Positions 1 to 6,557 of a stretch of DNA of 17,820 nucleotides are shown piece by piece. A model generated the notes under the pieces. The model made no database searches and was not told the origin of the DNA. It worked only from the letters and a program-made list of their open reading frames with translations. This stretch comes from Candidatus Rifleibacteriota bacterium (lineage in GTDB: Bacteria > UBP17 > UBA6191 > JACPRK01): positions 1-17,820 of the forward strand of contig JACQZL010000393.1 of assembly GCA_016213865.1 (NCBI GenBank). Reading direction: 5' to 3'. The translations under genes and the position numbers were made by a program. Numbering within the stretch: the first letter of the stretch is position 1; every line of letters begins with the position of its first letter.

Positions 1-56
1 GGGTCGGACCACCACCCCGGTCGGGCGGGGTCGGCATCGGGGTCGGACCACCACCC
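1..56. repeat. 17-bp direct repeat, 39-bp period
   Basis: The 17-mer GGGTCGGACCACCACCC occurs at 1-17 and again at 40-56. The 39-bp spacing equals 13 codons, so the repeat stays in frame in the overlapping minus-strand gene and encodes two copies of a Gly-Gly-Gly-Pro-Thr-Pro motif. It may continue to the left of the window. Confidence 0.8.
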
Positions 57-169
57 GGCCCCAGCGCCCACGGATCCATGGGTAGGCCGGGGATTGAATC
101 GGCGACCGGAACCTTTTTCGGCTTCCGGTACGGCGGCGCGGCGAAGTAGGGGTCTCTCATGTAGGCCAT
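1..169 (-). CDS. Partial proline/glycine-rich protein, cut by the left window edge
   Basis: The reading frame opens with ATG at 169 and is still open at position 1, giving 56 codons. A good Shine-Dalgarno site (GAGGAG) precedes the ATG and overlaps the stop of the upstream gene at 182, so the two are probably translated together. The visible N-terminus has an aromatic and basic patch (MAYMRDPYFAAPPYRKPKK), then a low-complexity tail rich in Pro and Gly with GGGPTP motifs about 13 residues apart. This suggests a disordered structural or linker protein at the end of the virion series. No family is recognised and the C-terminus is missing. It resembles its neighbour only in being proline-rich. 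Confidence 0.6.
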   Translation of the reverse strand, partial: MAYMRDPYFAAPPYRKPKKVPVADSIPGLPMDPWALGPGGGPTPMPTPPDRGGGPT

Positions 170-181
170 GGCGGCGTCTCC

Positions 182-685
182 TCAGTTCCTTCTCTGCTGA
201 GCCCACTGGCGCAGGAGCTCGTCGGCGGTCACTCCCTTCCCCATAGGGTTCATGGGGTCCCCCCTTTTCGGGGGAGGTCCAGGCGGCTGTTCCGGTGGCG
301 GGGCCGGGGCCTTGCGCGGAATCGGTTTCCCCTCGGGCCCGATAGGGACCGCCTCCGGTGGCGGCGCCGCGGCTCGGGGCGGAATCGGTTTCCCGTCGGG
401 CCCGATAGGCACCTGCTCCGGTGGCGGCGCCGCGGCCCTGGGCGGCCGATTGGCCTTGGGCTCCCCGATGCCCTGAAATGGGTTGTACCCTAGCAGGCCC
501 ATCCCGAAAAGCTTCGCGTTGTCGTAGCCGCCATACAAGTCGTCGGCCTGCGTCTTCTTCTGGAGCCCGAGAAAAGAAAGGTACTTCGCAAGCTGGAGCT
601 GCGGGTGGTACCCCTCGGATTCCCCGAGGTAGGTGATGTCCGTGGTGCCCTGCGTGTTTCCGCCGGAGACGCCAGCCTTGATCAT
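182..685 (-). CDS. Proline-rich tandem-repeat protein, probable virion or accessory structural protein
   Basis: The product has 167 residues and starts with ATG at 685, overlapping the TGA of the GNAT-like gene by 4 bases (ATGA). Residues 1 to about 75 look folded, with Gly- and Tyr-containing segments. Residues about 80 to 145 are a proline-rich region built from two near-identical 21-residue repeats (consensus PPRAAAPPPEQVPIGPDGKP plus one residue) and a third degenerate copy. The C-terminus (TADELLRQWAQQRRN) is predicted helical. The composition suggests an extended linker, as seen in some virion and internal proteins. No known domain is recognised, so function is unknown; its place at the end of the structural series is the only clue. 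Confidence 0.75.
   Translation of the reverse strand: MIKAGVSGGNTQGTTDITYLGESEGYHPQLQLAKYLSFLGLQKKTQADDLYGGYDNAKLFGMGLLGYNPFQGIGEPKANRPPRAAAPPPEQVPIGPDGKPIPPRAAAPPPEAVPIGPEGKPIPRKAPAPPPEQPPGPPPKRGDPMNPMGKGVTADELLRQWAQQRRN
255..443. repeat. 63-bp in-frame tandem repeat (two good copies, one degenerate)
   Basis: Units at about 318-380 and 381-443 match at nearly every base, both beginning GGAATCGGTTTCCC on the plus strand and containing CGGTGGCGGCGCCGCGG. A degenerate third unit lies at about 255-317. The 63-bp period is 21 codons, so copy-number change would not shift the frame of the proline-rich gene. The high DNA identity suggests recent duplication. Confidence 0.8.
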
Positions 686-1089
686 GTTTCACCTCGAGGG
701 GCCACGAGCGTCAGGTGCACGCGCGGGTCTCCCTGTACGTTCGAAAGAGCGGAGATCCAGATCGCGAGCTTCGGGACGTCTCCTCTCACCGGGTAGCGAA
801 TCGCCGGGAGCTTCAGCTCCACCGCCACCTTCTGCGCTCCTATGTGGAGGAGCTCGATCGCGTGGCGCTTCTTCTCCTGGCTGACCTTCCGGCGCCGCAG
901 GACGAAGTGAGCCTCTGGAATCGCTTCGAGGTACCCGAACCCGAGCACCTCCCCCTCGTCGTCCTCGACCACGAAGCACTCGCACGTCGGCCACTCGAGG
1001 TAATCGGCGGTCGGAGGGAGCCCGGGCGTCTCCGCCGCCACGGCGAGCAGCGTTTCCCGGTCCTCGAAAGTCGCGCGCCGAAGCTTCAC
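682..1089 (-). CDS. GNAT-fold-like protein (possible N-acetyltransferase or degenerate relative)
   Basis: The product has 135 residues and starts with GTG at 1089, overlapping the upstream stop by 4 bases. The N-terminus (MKLRRATFEDRETLLAVAAE) fits the first strand and helix of the GNAT family. Residues about 38-55 (CFVVEDDEGEVLGFGYLEA) fit the beta2-beta3 hairpin that carries the 'decorate and return' pattern. The acetyl-CoA motif A (R/Q-x-x-G-x-G/A) expected at about residues 68-80 is not evident; that stretch reads RRRKVSQEKKRHAIELL. It may therefore be a non-catalytic or diverged form. GNAT-like proteins do occur in tail and internal-protein regions of some phages. A role in modifying virion or host proteins is possible but unproven. 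Confidence 0.5.
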   Translation of the reverse strand: MKLRRATFEDRETLLAVAAETPGLPPTADYLEWPTCECFVVEDDEGEVLGFGYLEAIPEAHFVLRRRKVSQEKKRHAIELLHIGAQKVAVELKLPAIRYPVRGDVPKLAIWISALSNVQGDPRVHLTLVAPRGET

Positions 1090-1715
1090 GGGGCGTCCTT
1101 CGCGCCGAACGCGCCCCGACGGAACGCGAAGTCGACACTCACGAGAATGGGGTTCACGGTCAGTGCCGCGGATCCCCTCCCCACCTTGACAAGCACGGTG
1201 TCCCCGGGCCCGATCCCGGGGGGGAACCCCGGGAGGCGGAGAGTGCGGTTGAGGGACAGATCCGCGGCCACGATCGAATACGCCGGTGCGAGCGCCATGG
1301 AGGTCGCCAAGAAGACGCCGTCCCGCCGCGCGGTGTTCATCTCGACGGTCCAGTCAACCACCTCGCCGACCGTCGGCGCCACCGCGAACGTGAACCGGAG
1401 CGCCGGCCACAGCCCGCCGTCCGGGTCGAAGCTCATCGGTAGGACGAATCCCCCGTGCATCGACGAATTCGCCACCATCAGCGGCATCATGATGTTGCGG
1501 AATGTCCCCCAGGTCGGAACGTACGGACCGGGCCACATCGAGTGCGGTGCGAGCGAGAACACATCCCAGCGGCCGTACTGCGGAGACTCGGCGTAGTCCC
1601 CGATCTCGAGCGCCCGTCTCGTCCCGTTGATCGCGTCGAGGAGCACCTTCGCCGACTCGTACTGCCGCCGGTCGCGCCGAAATGCCTCGATCGCCGTTCC
1701 CGGTACCGGCTTCAC
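1086..1715 (-). CDS. Conserved-looking virion-region protein of unknown function
   Basis: The product has 209 residues and starts with GTG at 1715 inside a GTGA overlap with the gp10-like gene; it ends in a GTGA overlap with the GNAT-like gene. It has no signal peptide or membrane segment. Residues 1-50 are helical and charged. From about residue 50 it alternates short hydrophobic strands with Gly and Pro, and a central WTVEMNTARRDGVFLA segment and a C-terminal VNPILVSVDFAFRRG segment look like beta strands. This suggests a beta-rich tail component, such as a plug, needle or fibre attachment protein. I do not recognise the family. Tight coupling to the large tail protein supports a structural role. 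Confidence 0.6.
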   Translation of the reverse strand: MKPVPGTAIEAFRRDRRQYESAKVLLDAINGTRRALEIGDYAESPQYGRWDVFSLAPHSMWPGPYVPTWGTFRNIMMPLMVANSSMHGGFVLPMSFDPDGGLWPALRFTFAVAPTVGEVVDWTVEMNTARRDGVFLATSMALAPAYSIVAADLSLNRTLRLPGFPPGIGPGDTVLVKVGRGSAALTVNPILVSVDFAFRRGAFGAKDAP

Positions 1716-4111
1716 GGCGTCCTCGCGCGGTAGGTCCCAAACGGATTCCGCCGCATCCAGAGGGAGACCCGGTGGATGATCGCCTTCGGCGTCGTCCCGA
1801 CGATCCCGAAGCGCAGCGCCACTCGCTCGTCGACCACGTGCGTCAGGAGGTGTTGTGTCCCCCTCATGGGCGTGTAGATCGTCGGGGCTGGGAGAGGTAT
1901 GAGCTGGCCGTCCGCCTTCACGACAGCGACGGACAGCAGCCCTGAACCCTCGACGTTCACGCTGACGCGCCGGAAGAGGCCCAACGCCCCGTCCTCCGCG
2001 CCGACCCGCCCGGTCTCGTAGACGAAGGGGATAGACGCGGTGCCGAAATCGGTCGTCGCTTCTTCATCCAGCCGGCCGATCCGGCTGTAGACGGGGTCGG
2101 TCCCGGTTTCGGTGATGAACAGCTCCGCCTTGGTCGCCCCTTCTCGTCGCGCCATGCACCCGCCGCGGGCCTCGATCGGCCACACGGACCAACGCCGGCC
2201 GGAATTCGGGCCGCCGGGGCCGAAGCCGCCGCTGTAGTCGAGGACGTAGATCGCGTTGCAGAACGTGGAGACCCCGGTCGGGACGCCGATGTAGACGCGG
2301 CGAGCCTCCTCGTCGACGGCGCCCCAGATTTGCCACGCCTCCGCCCAGTTGATCGCTTCCCACTCCTGGCGGATCTCCGACGCCAGGTTGCTATCCGGGC
2401 CGACGCCGGTTCCCTGGAAGAGCCACGCGCCGAGTCGGTTCACGAGCACCTTGAAGTCTGGGCCGTGGCAGATCGCTCGCCGGCCACACGCCCCCGCGAG
2501 GTCCGAGACCTTCTCCTCCGGCCAGGTGTTCGGCTCGTCGTCCGTCCGCTGCGTAACCCATAGGCTCGATTCCTTCGCGACGTAGAACCGACCCTGCCAT
2601 TCGAATCCGAGCCAGGCCGTCTCTCCGTCCTCCGCCCCGAACGTCTGCCCGCCATAGAGCCGATCGATCGTCCGCGCCTGGAGAGGCCGCGACCACCAGA
2701 CCGCGGAGCGGTGGGAGCTGTTCGCGGGGTCGTAGCACTCGACGAGCTCGACAACGATCCGCTCGCCGTTCACGCCCGGCCCGGCCCCTTCGACGAAGAG
2801 CTTCAGGTCGGTGGATCCCGAGCTGACCGCGCACGAGAGGTCGAAGTCCTGAAACGTCTCTGAGCCCGAGATCTCGGCCGCCGTGACCGTCCTCGAGGTA
2901 CCCCCGGTCGTCCCGGTGATCCCGAAGGTCACGCTGGCGCTCGTGAGGCCGGCCGTCTTCGACACGCGCAGACGCACCCTGAACGTCCCGCTCCACCCAG
3001 TCGCCGTGAGCTCCGCGATGCCCGGGAGGTCTTTGACGATCGTCCCGAGGTTCTCGATGCGAGCCCGGGCCGCCGTGACGCCGTCGAAGAGGATCGCGTA
3101 GTAGCCGAACCCGCACTGCGCCCCGCTGCCCGAGACGAGCGTCCATCCGCCCGGCGTCATATTCGTGAACCCGCCGCCGACCTTGCCGACATCCGTCCCC
3201 TGGGAGCCGCCCTCGTTCCAGCCGGCCACGGCGCGGTGTTTTTCGCCGAAGTAGGCCAGGCGCCCGCCGTAGGCGACCGCGAGGCCTGGACTCTTCGGGC
3301 TCCGGAACCGCTGCTCGATCTCGCCCAGCGGGTACCTCGAGATGAACTCGTCGCTCAGTGAAAACGAACTCGTGTAGCTGTCGGGCGCCACCGAGACGAA
3401 GAGCCTCCACCTCGATGGGTCTCCTGCGGCCGACACCCAGACCCGGACGGACGCCACCCCGCTCCCGGTGGGGAGGGTCCCCGCGGTCCACGTCACTGTC
3501 ACCGCGTCGTTCTCGGCGACCGTAATCTTCGCCACGACACCGAACGGCGACTCCGATCCGTCGCTGAAGACACACTGGAGTAGGAACCCGTGCTCGCCTG
3601 CCGTCATCGCCCCGGCGCCCACGTTTATCGTGAGAACCGGCGCCGCAGGCTCCGCGCACCTGAAATACCGCTCCTGGCCCGAGCTGCCGATCGCGCTGGC
3701 GGACTCACCGTACCCCTGCCGCTCGGACGTGCAGACGATCGCCCGCTGGTAGAACTGGGTCGCCGTCGTGACCCCCGGCGCGACCGAGGCGCTCCCGACG
3801 TTGCCCGAAGCGAATCCGAACGGTGCCGACAGTTGCCACGCTTCGACGATCCCGCTGGATCGGCCGGCGAGGAGGACCGGCGTGTTCGCCACTCCCCCGA
3901 ACACCGTCACCACGGGCACCAGGCTGTTGCAGAACCTTGCCACGATGCTCGTGAACGCCGTGAGGCCAGGCCTGGAGCCGACGCAGCTCTCCGGAAAAAC
4001 GCAGTTGTCCGCCCTCGCCGCCGCAAACGGCGGTAGATCGTTCGGGGAGGATGTCGTGTTGAGCCCCCCGAACCACTCCATGGAGAGCGGCTGTGCCGCG
4101 CGGAAGGTCAC
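1712..4111 (-). CDS. Large beta-rich tail/DNA-stabilisation protein, possibly P22 gp10-like
   Basis: From GTG at 4111 the product is 799 residues; GTG lies two bases after the upstream stop. ATG at 4081 (789 residues) is an alternative, and neither has a clear ribosome site. The N-terminus (MEWFGGLNTTSSPNDLPPFA, then CVGSRPGLTAF) fits the start of phage beta-propeller hub proteins such as P22 gp10. Residues about 60-150 and 470-700 have repeated short strands with W/Y/F-Gly motifs, consistent with propeller blades. Residues about 155-255 look Fn3-like. Residues about 310-460 look like an inserted jelly roll. It probably sits below the head-tail adaptor and closes or extends the tail. At 799 residues it is much longer than P22 gp10 (about 470). 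The assignment rests on pattern and gene order. Confidence 0.6.
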   Translation of the reverse strand: MTFRAAQPLSMEWFGGLNTTSSPNDLPPFAAARADNCVFPESCVGSRPGLTAFTSIVARFCNSLVPVVTVFGGVANTPVLLAGRSSGIVEAWQLSAPFGFASGNVGSASVAPGVTTATQFYQRAIVCTSERQGYGESASAIGSSGQERYFRCAEPAAPVLTINVGAGAMTAGEHGFLLQCVFSDGSESPFGVVAKITVAENDAVTVTWTAGTLPTGSGVASVRVWVSAAGDPSRWRLFVSVAPDSYTSSFSLSDEFISRYPLGEIEQRFRSPKSPGLAVAYGGRLAYFGEKHRAVAGWNEGGSQGTDVGKVGGGFTNMTPGGWTLVSGSGAQCGFGYYAILFDGVTAARARIENLGTIVKDLPGIAELTATGWSGTFRVRLRVSKTAGLTSASVTFGITGTTGGTSRTVTAAEISGSETFQDFDLSCAVSSGSTDLKLFVEGAGPGVNGERIVVELVECYDPANSSHRSAVWWSRPLQARTIDRLYGGQTFGAEDGETAWLGFEWQGRFYVAKESSLWVTQRTDDEPNTWPEEKVSDLAGACGRRAICHGPDFKVLVNRLGAWLFQGTGVGPDSNLASEIRQEWEAINWAEAWQIWGAVDEEARRVYIGVPTGVSTFCNAIYVLDYSGGFGPGGPNSGRRWSVWPIEARGGCMARREGATKAELFITETGTDPVYSRIGRLDEEATTDFGTASIPFVYETGRVGAEDGALGLFRRVSVNVEGSGLLSVAVVKADGQLIPLPAPTIYTPMRGTQHLLTHVVDERVALRFGIVGTTPKAIIHRVSLWMRRNPFGTYRARTP

Positions 4112-4113
4112 GG

Positions 4114-4464
4114 TCAGATCAACTTCGGGAAAACGACCTCGAAGGTGATGACGTCGCCAGTCACACCAGCCGGGTACGCTCCTGCGACGAGCTCGGCGCC
4201 GGTCGTAACGAGGGTGACGATGACCTTCCCGTCCGTGAGGTCCGCGCCGGGGACGTAGCCGTAGAAATGGTTGCTGGTCCCCTTTCCCCAGATCCTCACC
4301 GCGACCGGGGCCTGCCGTTTCACGGCGGCGCCGGCGAACAGGGTCAGGTTGAGGATGTCGCCCCCGGTCGGGTAGTTGCCCGAGAAGACCAGCGTCCCGC
4401 GGATGACCCGGCACTTCTGGCCGACCTCGCTGAGGGTGGGATTCATGGTGGCGGTCAGAGCCAT
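4114..4464 (-). CDS. Small beta-rich structural protein, possible decoration or tail accessory
   Basis: The product has 116 residues from ATG at 4464, chosen because a strong site (GAGGAG, 6-8 bases upstream) precedes it. A longer in-frame start at 4500 would overlap the adaptor gene's 3' end and lacks this spacing. The sequence is mostly alternating hydrophobic strands with Gly turns (TLVFSGNYPTGGDILNLTLF; DLTDGKVIVTLVTT; VTGDVITFEVVFPK), consistent with a small immunoglobulin-like or beta-sandwich fold. It lies between the head-tail adaptor and the gp10-like gene, so a capsid decoration or tail-joining role is plausible. No named family is recognised. It resembles the 103-residue gene at 9178-9489 in size and strand content, but no clear sequence match is visible by eye. 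Confidence 0.65.
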   Translation of the reverse strand: MALTATMNPTLSEVGQKCRVIRGTLVFSGNYPTGGDILNLTLFAGAAVKRQAPVAVRIWGKGTSNHFYGYVPGADLTDGKVIVTLVTTGAELVAGAYPAGVTGDVITFEVVFPKLI

Positions 4465-4474
4465 CGGCTTCTCC

Positions 4475-5158
4475 TCAGGTGATGTAGGGGAGCCGGCCAC
4501 GCGGCCCCGATGAGTAGAACTTCCGCCGCCCGGGGCGGCGCTGCTTCTGCCGGATGCCCATCTCGTAGAGCTTTGTGAACTCGCGTTCGTAGAGCGCCAG
4601 AAACGTGCCGTGCATCTCGAGCTCGCCCGCCGGGAGCATCACCAGAGCGCACGCCAGGAACGCGACGGCCTCCGCCGTGTTCGACGACGGGAGCGTATCG
4701 CTCAGGAGGGCGACCTCCACGGGCGCGGTCACGTAGTCGATCTGCACTTCCCGCCCGGTCGTCGCTCCCACGAACCGGATCGCCCCACCCTGCCACGACC
4801 AGACGCCGAGGGATTCGCTGGCCTCCACGTTCGGGAGGTCCTCTCGGATCTGGGTCATCGCCGTCCATTCGTTCGCATTCATGGAGCCGGAACGACGCTC
4901 GTGCAGGACGATCGGCTGGATGAGGTCGGAGGGAAGAGGCGGAGTGGACGTCGTCGTGAGGGCGGTCACGCCCGCGGGAACCGTCACGGTCTGCTGCAAC
5001 CTATACCGCTCTATCCCCTTCGCCGCGAGGCGAAGATCGAGCTGCGACTGCGCCATCCCCACGTAGGAAACGAGGAAGGCATCGTCGTACTGCTGCGCGT
5101 CCAGATCCCCGAGGAGGGCCCGCACTTTCGCCGTGGCGGTGCCGAGGGTGTCCGCCAT
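4475..5158 (-). CDS. Head-tail adaptor / head completion protein (P22 gp4-like)
   Basis: The product has 227 residues and starts with ATG at 5158, five bases after the upstream stop. The N-terminal helices (ATAKVRALLGDLDAQQYDDA, then FLVSYVGMAQSQLDLRLAAKG) match the opening pattern of phage adaptor proteins: a 'vRalLgD' helix, an acidic linker, then a helix that packs in the ring under the portal. A central strand-rich insert (residues about 55-145) contains GAIRFVGATTGREVQIDYV. The C-terminal half is again helical and ends in a basic tail (RQKQRRPGRRKFYSSG), which could contact DNA or the portal. Gene order after coat and before the gp10-like protein agrees with P22 gp4. The call is by pattern and context. 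Confidence 0.7.
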   Translation of the reverse strand: MADTLGTATAKVRALLGDLDAQQYDDAFLVSYVGMAQSQLDLRLAAKGIERYRLQQTVTVPAGVTALTTTSTPPLPSDLIQPIVLHERRSGSMNANEWTAMTQIREDLPNVEASESLGVWSWQGGAIRFVGATTGREVQIDYVTAPVEVALLSDTLPSSNTAEAVAFLACALVMLPAGELEMHGTFLALYEREFTKLYEMGIRQKQRRPGRRKFYSSGPRGRLPYIT

Positions 5159-5163
5159 CTACG

Positions 5164-5820
5164 TCAGAGCCTCGCCTCGCGCCCCTTCCCGCTCGTCCTC
5201 TCCGGGGGCACCGCGGGCTCGTGGGGCGTGTTGGCCTGCATGGCTTGGAGCGCCTGGATGGCGGGGAAGTGCCCCAGCTTCGCGGCCCGCTCGATGTCGA
5301 GGATCGCGCCGCAGGTCTGGTGCCAGGCGAGCTTCTGGGGGATCTGCTCCCCGCACCCCTCGCACGGCACGGTGACGGCGTTGATCGAGGGGGCGGCCCA
5401 GGGCACCCCGAGGCCGAACACCCGCGCCGCGATCTTCGCGTGGAGGTCGACGAGCTCGGGCTTGTGGTACTTCTCCCACTGCCCCATCCCCTCCTCGATC
5501 CGCTGGCGGAGGTACTCGAGGTACTTCTCCTCCGCGGATGAGAGCTCAGCCTCCGTCGGCTCCCGGCCGGCGGCGACGAAGATGCCGGTCGCGGCATGGG
5601 GAGCGGCGATCGCGATGGCGACCTCGCGGCCGTTCCGTTCGTGCCGGATGATCTTCTCGCCCCCGACGTCCTCCGGCTCAATCACGACGTCGGCCACCTC
5701 GAGCCGGGTGTACCGCCCGCTCTCGGAACCGACCTTCCCGCGGCCCGCCAGGAAGAACCTCCCCATCGTCCCGTTGAATAGCTCGACGGGCGTGTGTCCG
5801 ACGTTGCAGATGACGACCAT
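5164..5820 (-). CDS. Unknown virion-region protein with a Cys/His zinc site
   Basis: The product has 218 residues, with ATG at 5820 preceded by a GGGAGA site. Residues 1-80 are strand-rich and begin MVVICNVGHTPVELFNGTMG. Residues 88-140 are helical and charged, probably partly coiled coil. Residues 153-170 carry C153-x2-C156, H167-x2-C170, a spacing typical of zinc ribbons or treble clefs; the lack of other conserved Cys supports metal binding. The C-terminal 25 residues are Pro-rich and basic. It is encoded between the coat-adjacent unknown gene and the adaptor, so it may be a minor head protein or an assembly factor. No named family is recognised. Confidence 0.65.
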   Translation of the reverse strand: MVVICNVGHTPVELFNGTMGRFFLAGRGKVGSESGRYTRLEVADVVIEPEDVGGEKIIRHERNGREVAIAIAAPHAATGIFVAAGREPTEAELSSAEEKYLEYLRQRIEEGMGQWEKYHKPELVDLHAKIAARVFGLGVPWAAPSINAVTVPCEGCGEQIPQKLAWHQTCGAILDIERAAKLGHFPAIQALQAMQANTPHEPAVPPERTSGKGREARL

Positions 5821-5829
5821 GTCTTCTCC

Positions 5830-6555
5830 CTACTCGGCTGACGGGACGTCGAGCCCCGCCAGCGAAACGATCGGCTTGAAACCGCTCAGGCCGCCGACCT
5901 CGTTCTCCCAGATGTCCCGTTTCACTCTCTTGTTCTCTCCCGCCTTCCGGGCGCGCTTCTCCGCGAGGCGCCGCTGCGCTTCCCAGAGGCTCGGAGGTTT
6001 GCGGTTCTTGGCTTGGGCCCAGAGGTGGGCGAGCATCCGAAGGCCCGTCGTCGACGGCGTCTCCGGAATCTCGAGGCCCTCAGGCGCCTTCCGCCGGAAG
6101 TGGTTGAGGTACTCGTAGTTCCCGCGCTCCGGGTAGATCGGGTGCTCGAGGTAGGTCACCCCATCCTCGTGCTGCCGCTGATCCCGCTCCCAGCTCGACC
6201 TGGTCCCGTAGAAGAGGGGCGGTTTCCACTCCTCGACGATCCAGAACTCCTCGAACCACGGGTACCGCTGCGTCCACTGGCACCGGAAGGCCGGGAGACC
6301 GGCGTCCTCCTCCTCGTTGTTCGTCCAGAGGCCTCCGACAAGCTCGAGGCGCTGCGCTCCGGAGAGGATGCGGAGGTTCGGGCCGCTGAAGAGGTTCAGG
6401 CCGGCGATCTCGTTCAGGATCCGCTGCCAGGCCGGATCCGCTACCGGGTTCCACTCGGCGACGCACCGCACGCCGAGGAGGTGAGGAGAGGGCGGGGCGG
6501 ACTCCACCCTCCCGTCGAGAGCCAACGTGCCGAGGTCCGCCGGGCTCGCGTTCAT
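5830..6555 (-). CDS. Unknown protein immediately after major capsid
   Basis: The product has 241 residues from ATG at 6555, two bases after the capsid stop. The frame stays open upstream into the capsid gene, but that extension is a shadow with no ribosome site. The middle of the protein is unusually rich in Trp and aromatic residues (LVGGLWTNNEEED, QRYPWFEEFWIVEEWKPPLF). The last 70 residues are highly basic and helical (LWEAQRRLAEKRARKAGENK). The aromatic core suggests a compact fold and the basic tail suggests nucleic acid or acidic-partner contact. No membrane segment or catalytic motif is seen. It could be a minor capsid or assembly protein; its family is unknown to me. Confidence 0.65.
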   Translation of the reverse strand: MNASPADLGTLALDGRVESAPPSPHLLGVRCVAEWNPVADPAWQRILNEIAGLNLFSGPNLRILSGAQRLELVGGLWTNNEEEDAGLPAFRCQWTQRYPWFEEFWIVEEWKPPLFYGTRSSWERDQRQHEDGVTYLEHPIYPERGNYEYLNHFRRKAPEGLEIPETPSTTGLRMLAHLWAQAKNRKPPSLWEAQRRLAEKRARKAGENKRVKRDIWENEVGGLSGFKPIVSLAGLDVPSAE

Positions 6556-6557
6556 CG

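Noticed and set aside
1201..1235. GC-rich self-complementary stretch (CCCCGGG/CCCGGGG)
   Set aside because: It lies inside a coding region and is made of short G/C palindromes expected by chance at this base composition. No terminator T-run is present.
4112..4414. Upstream extension of the large tail protein to 900 residues
   Set aside because: The added residues are Arg-rich and lie inside the small beta-protein gene. GTG at 4111 or ATG at 4081 fits the gene spacing better.
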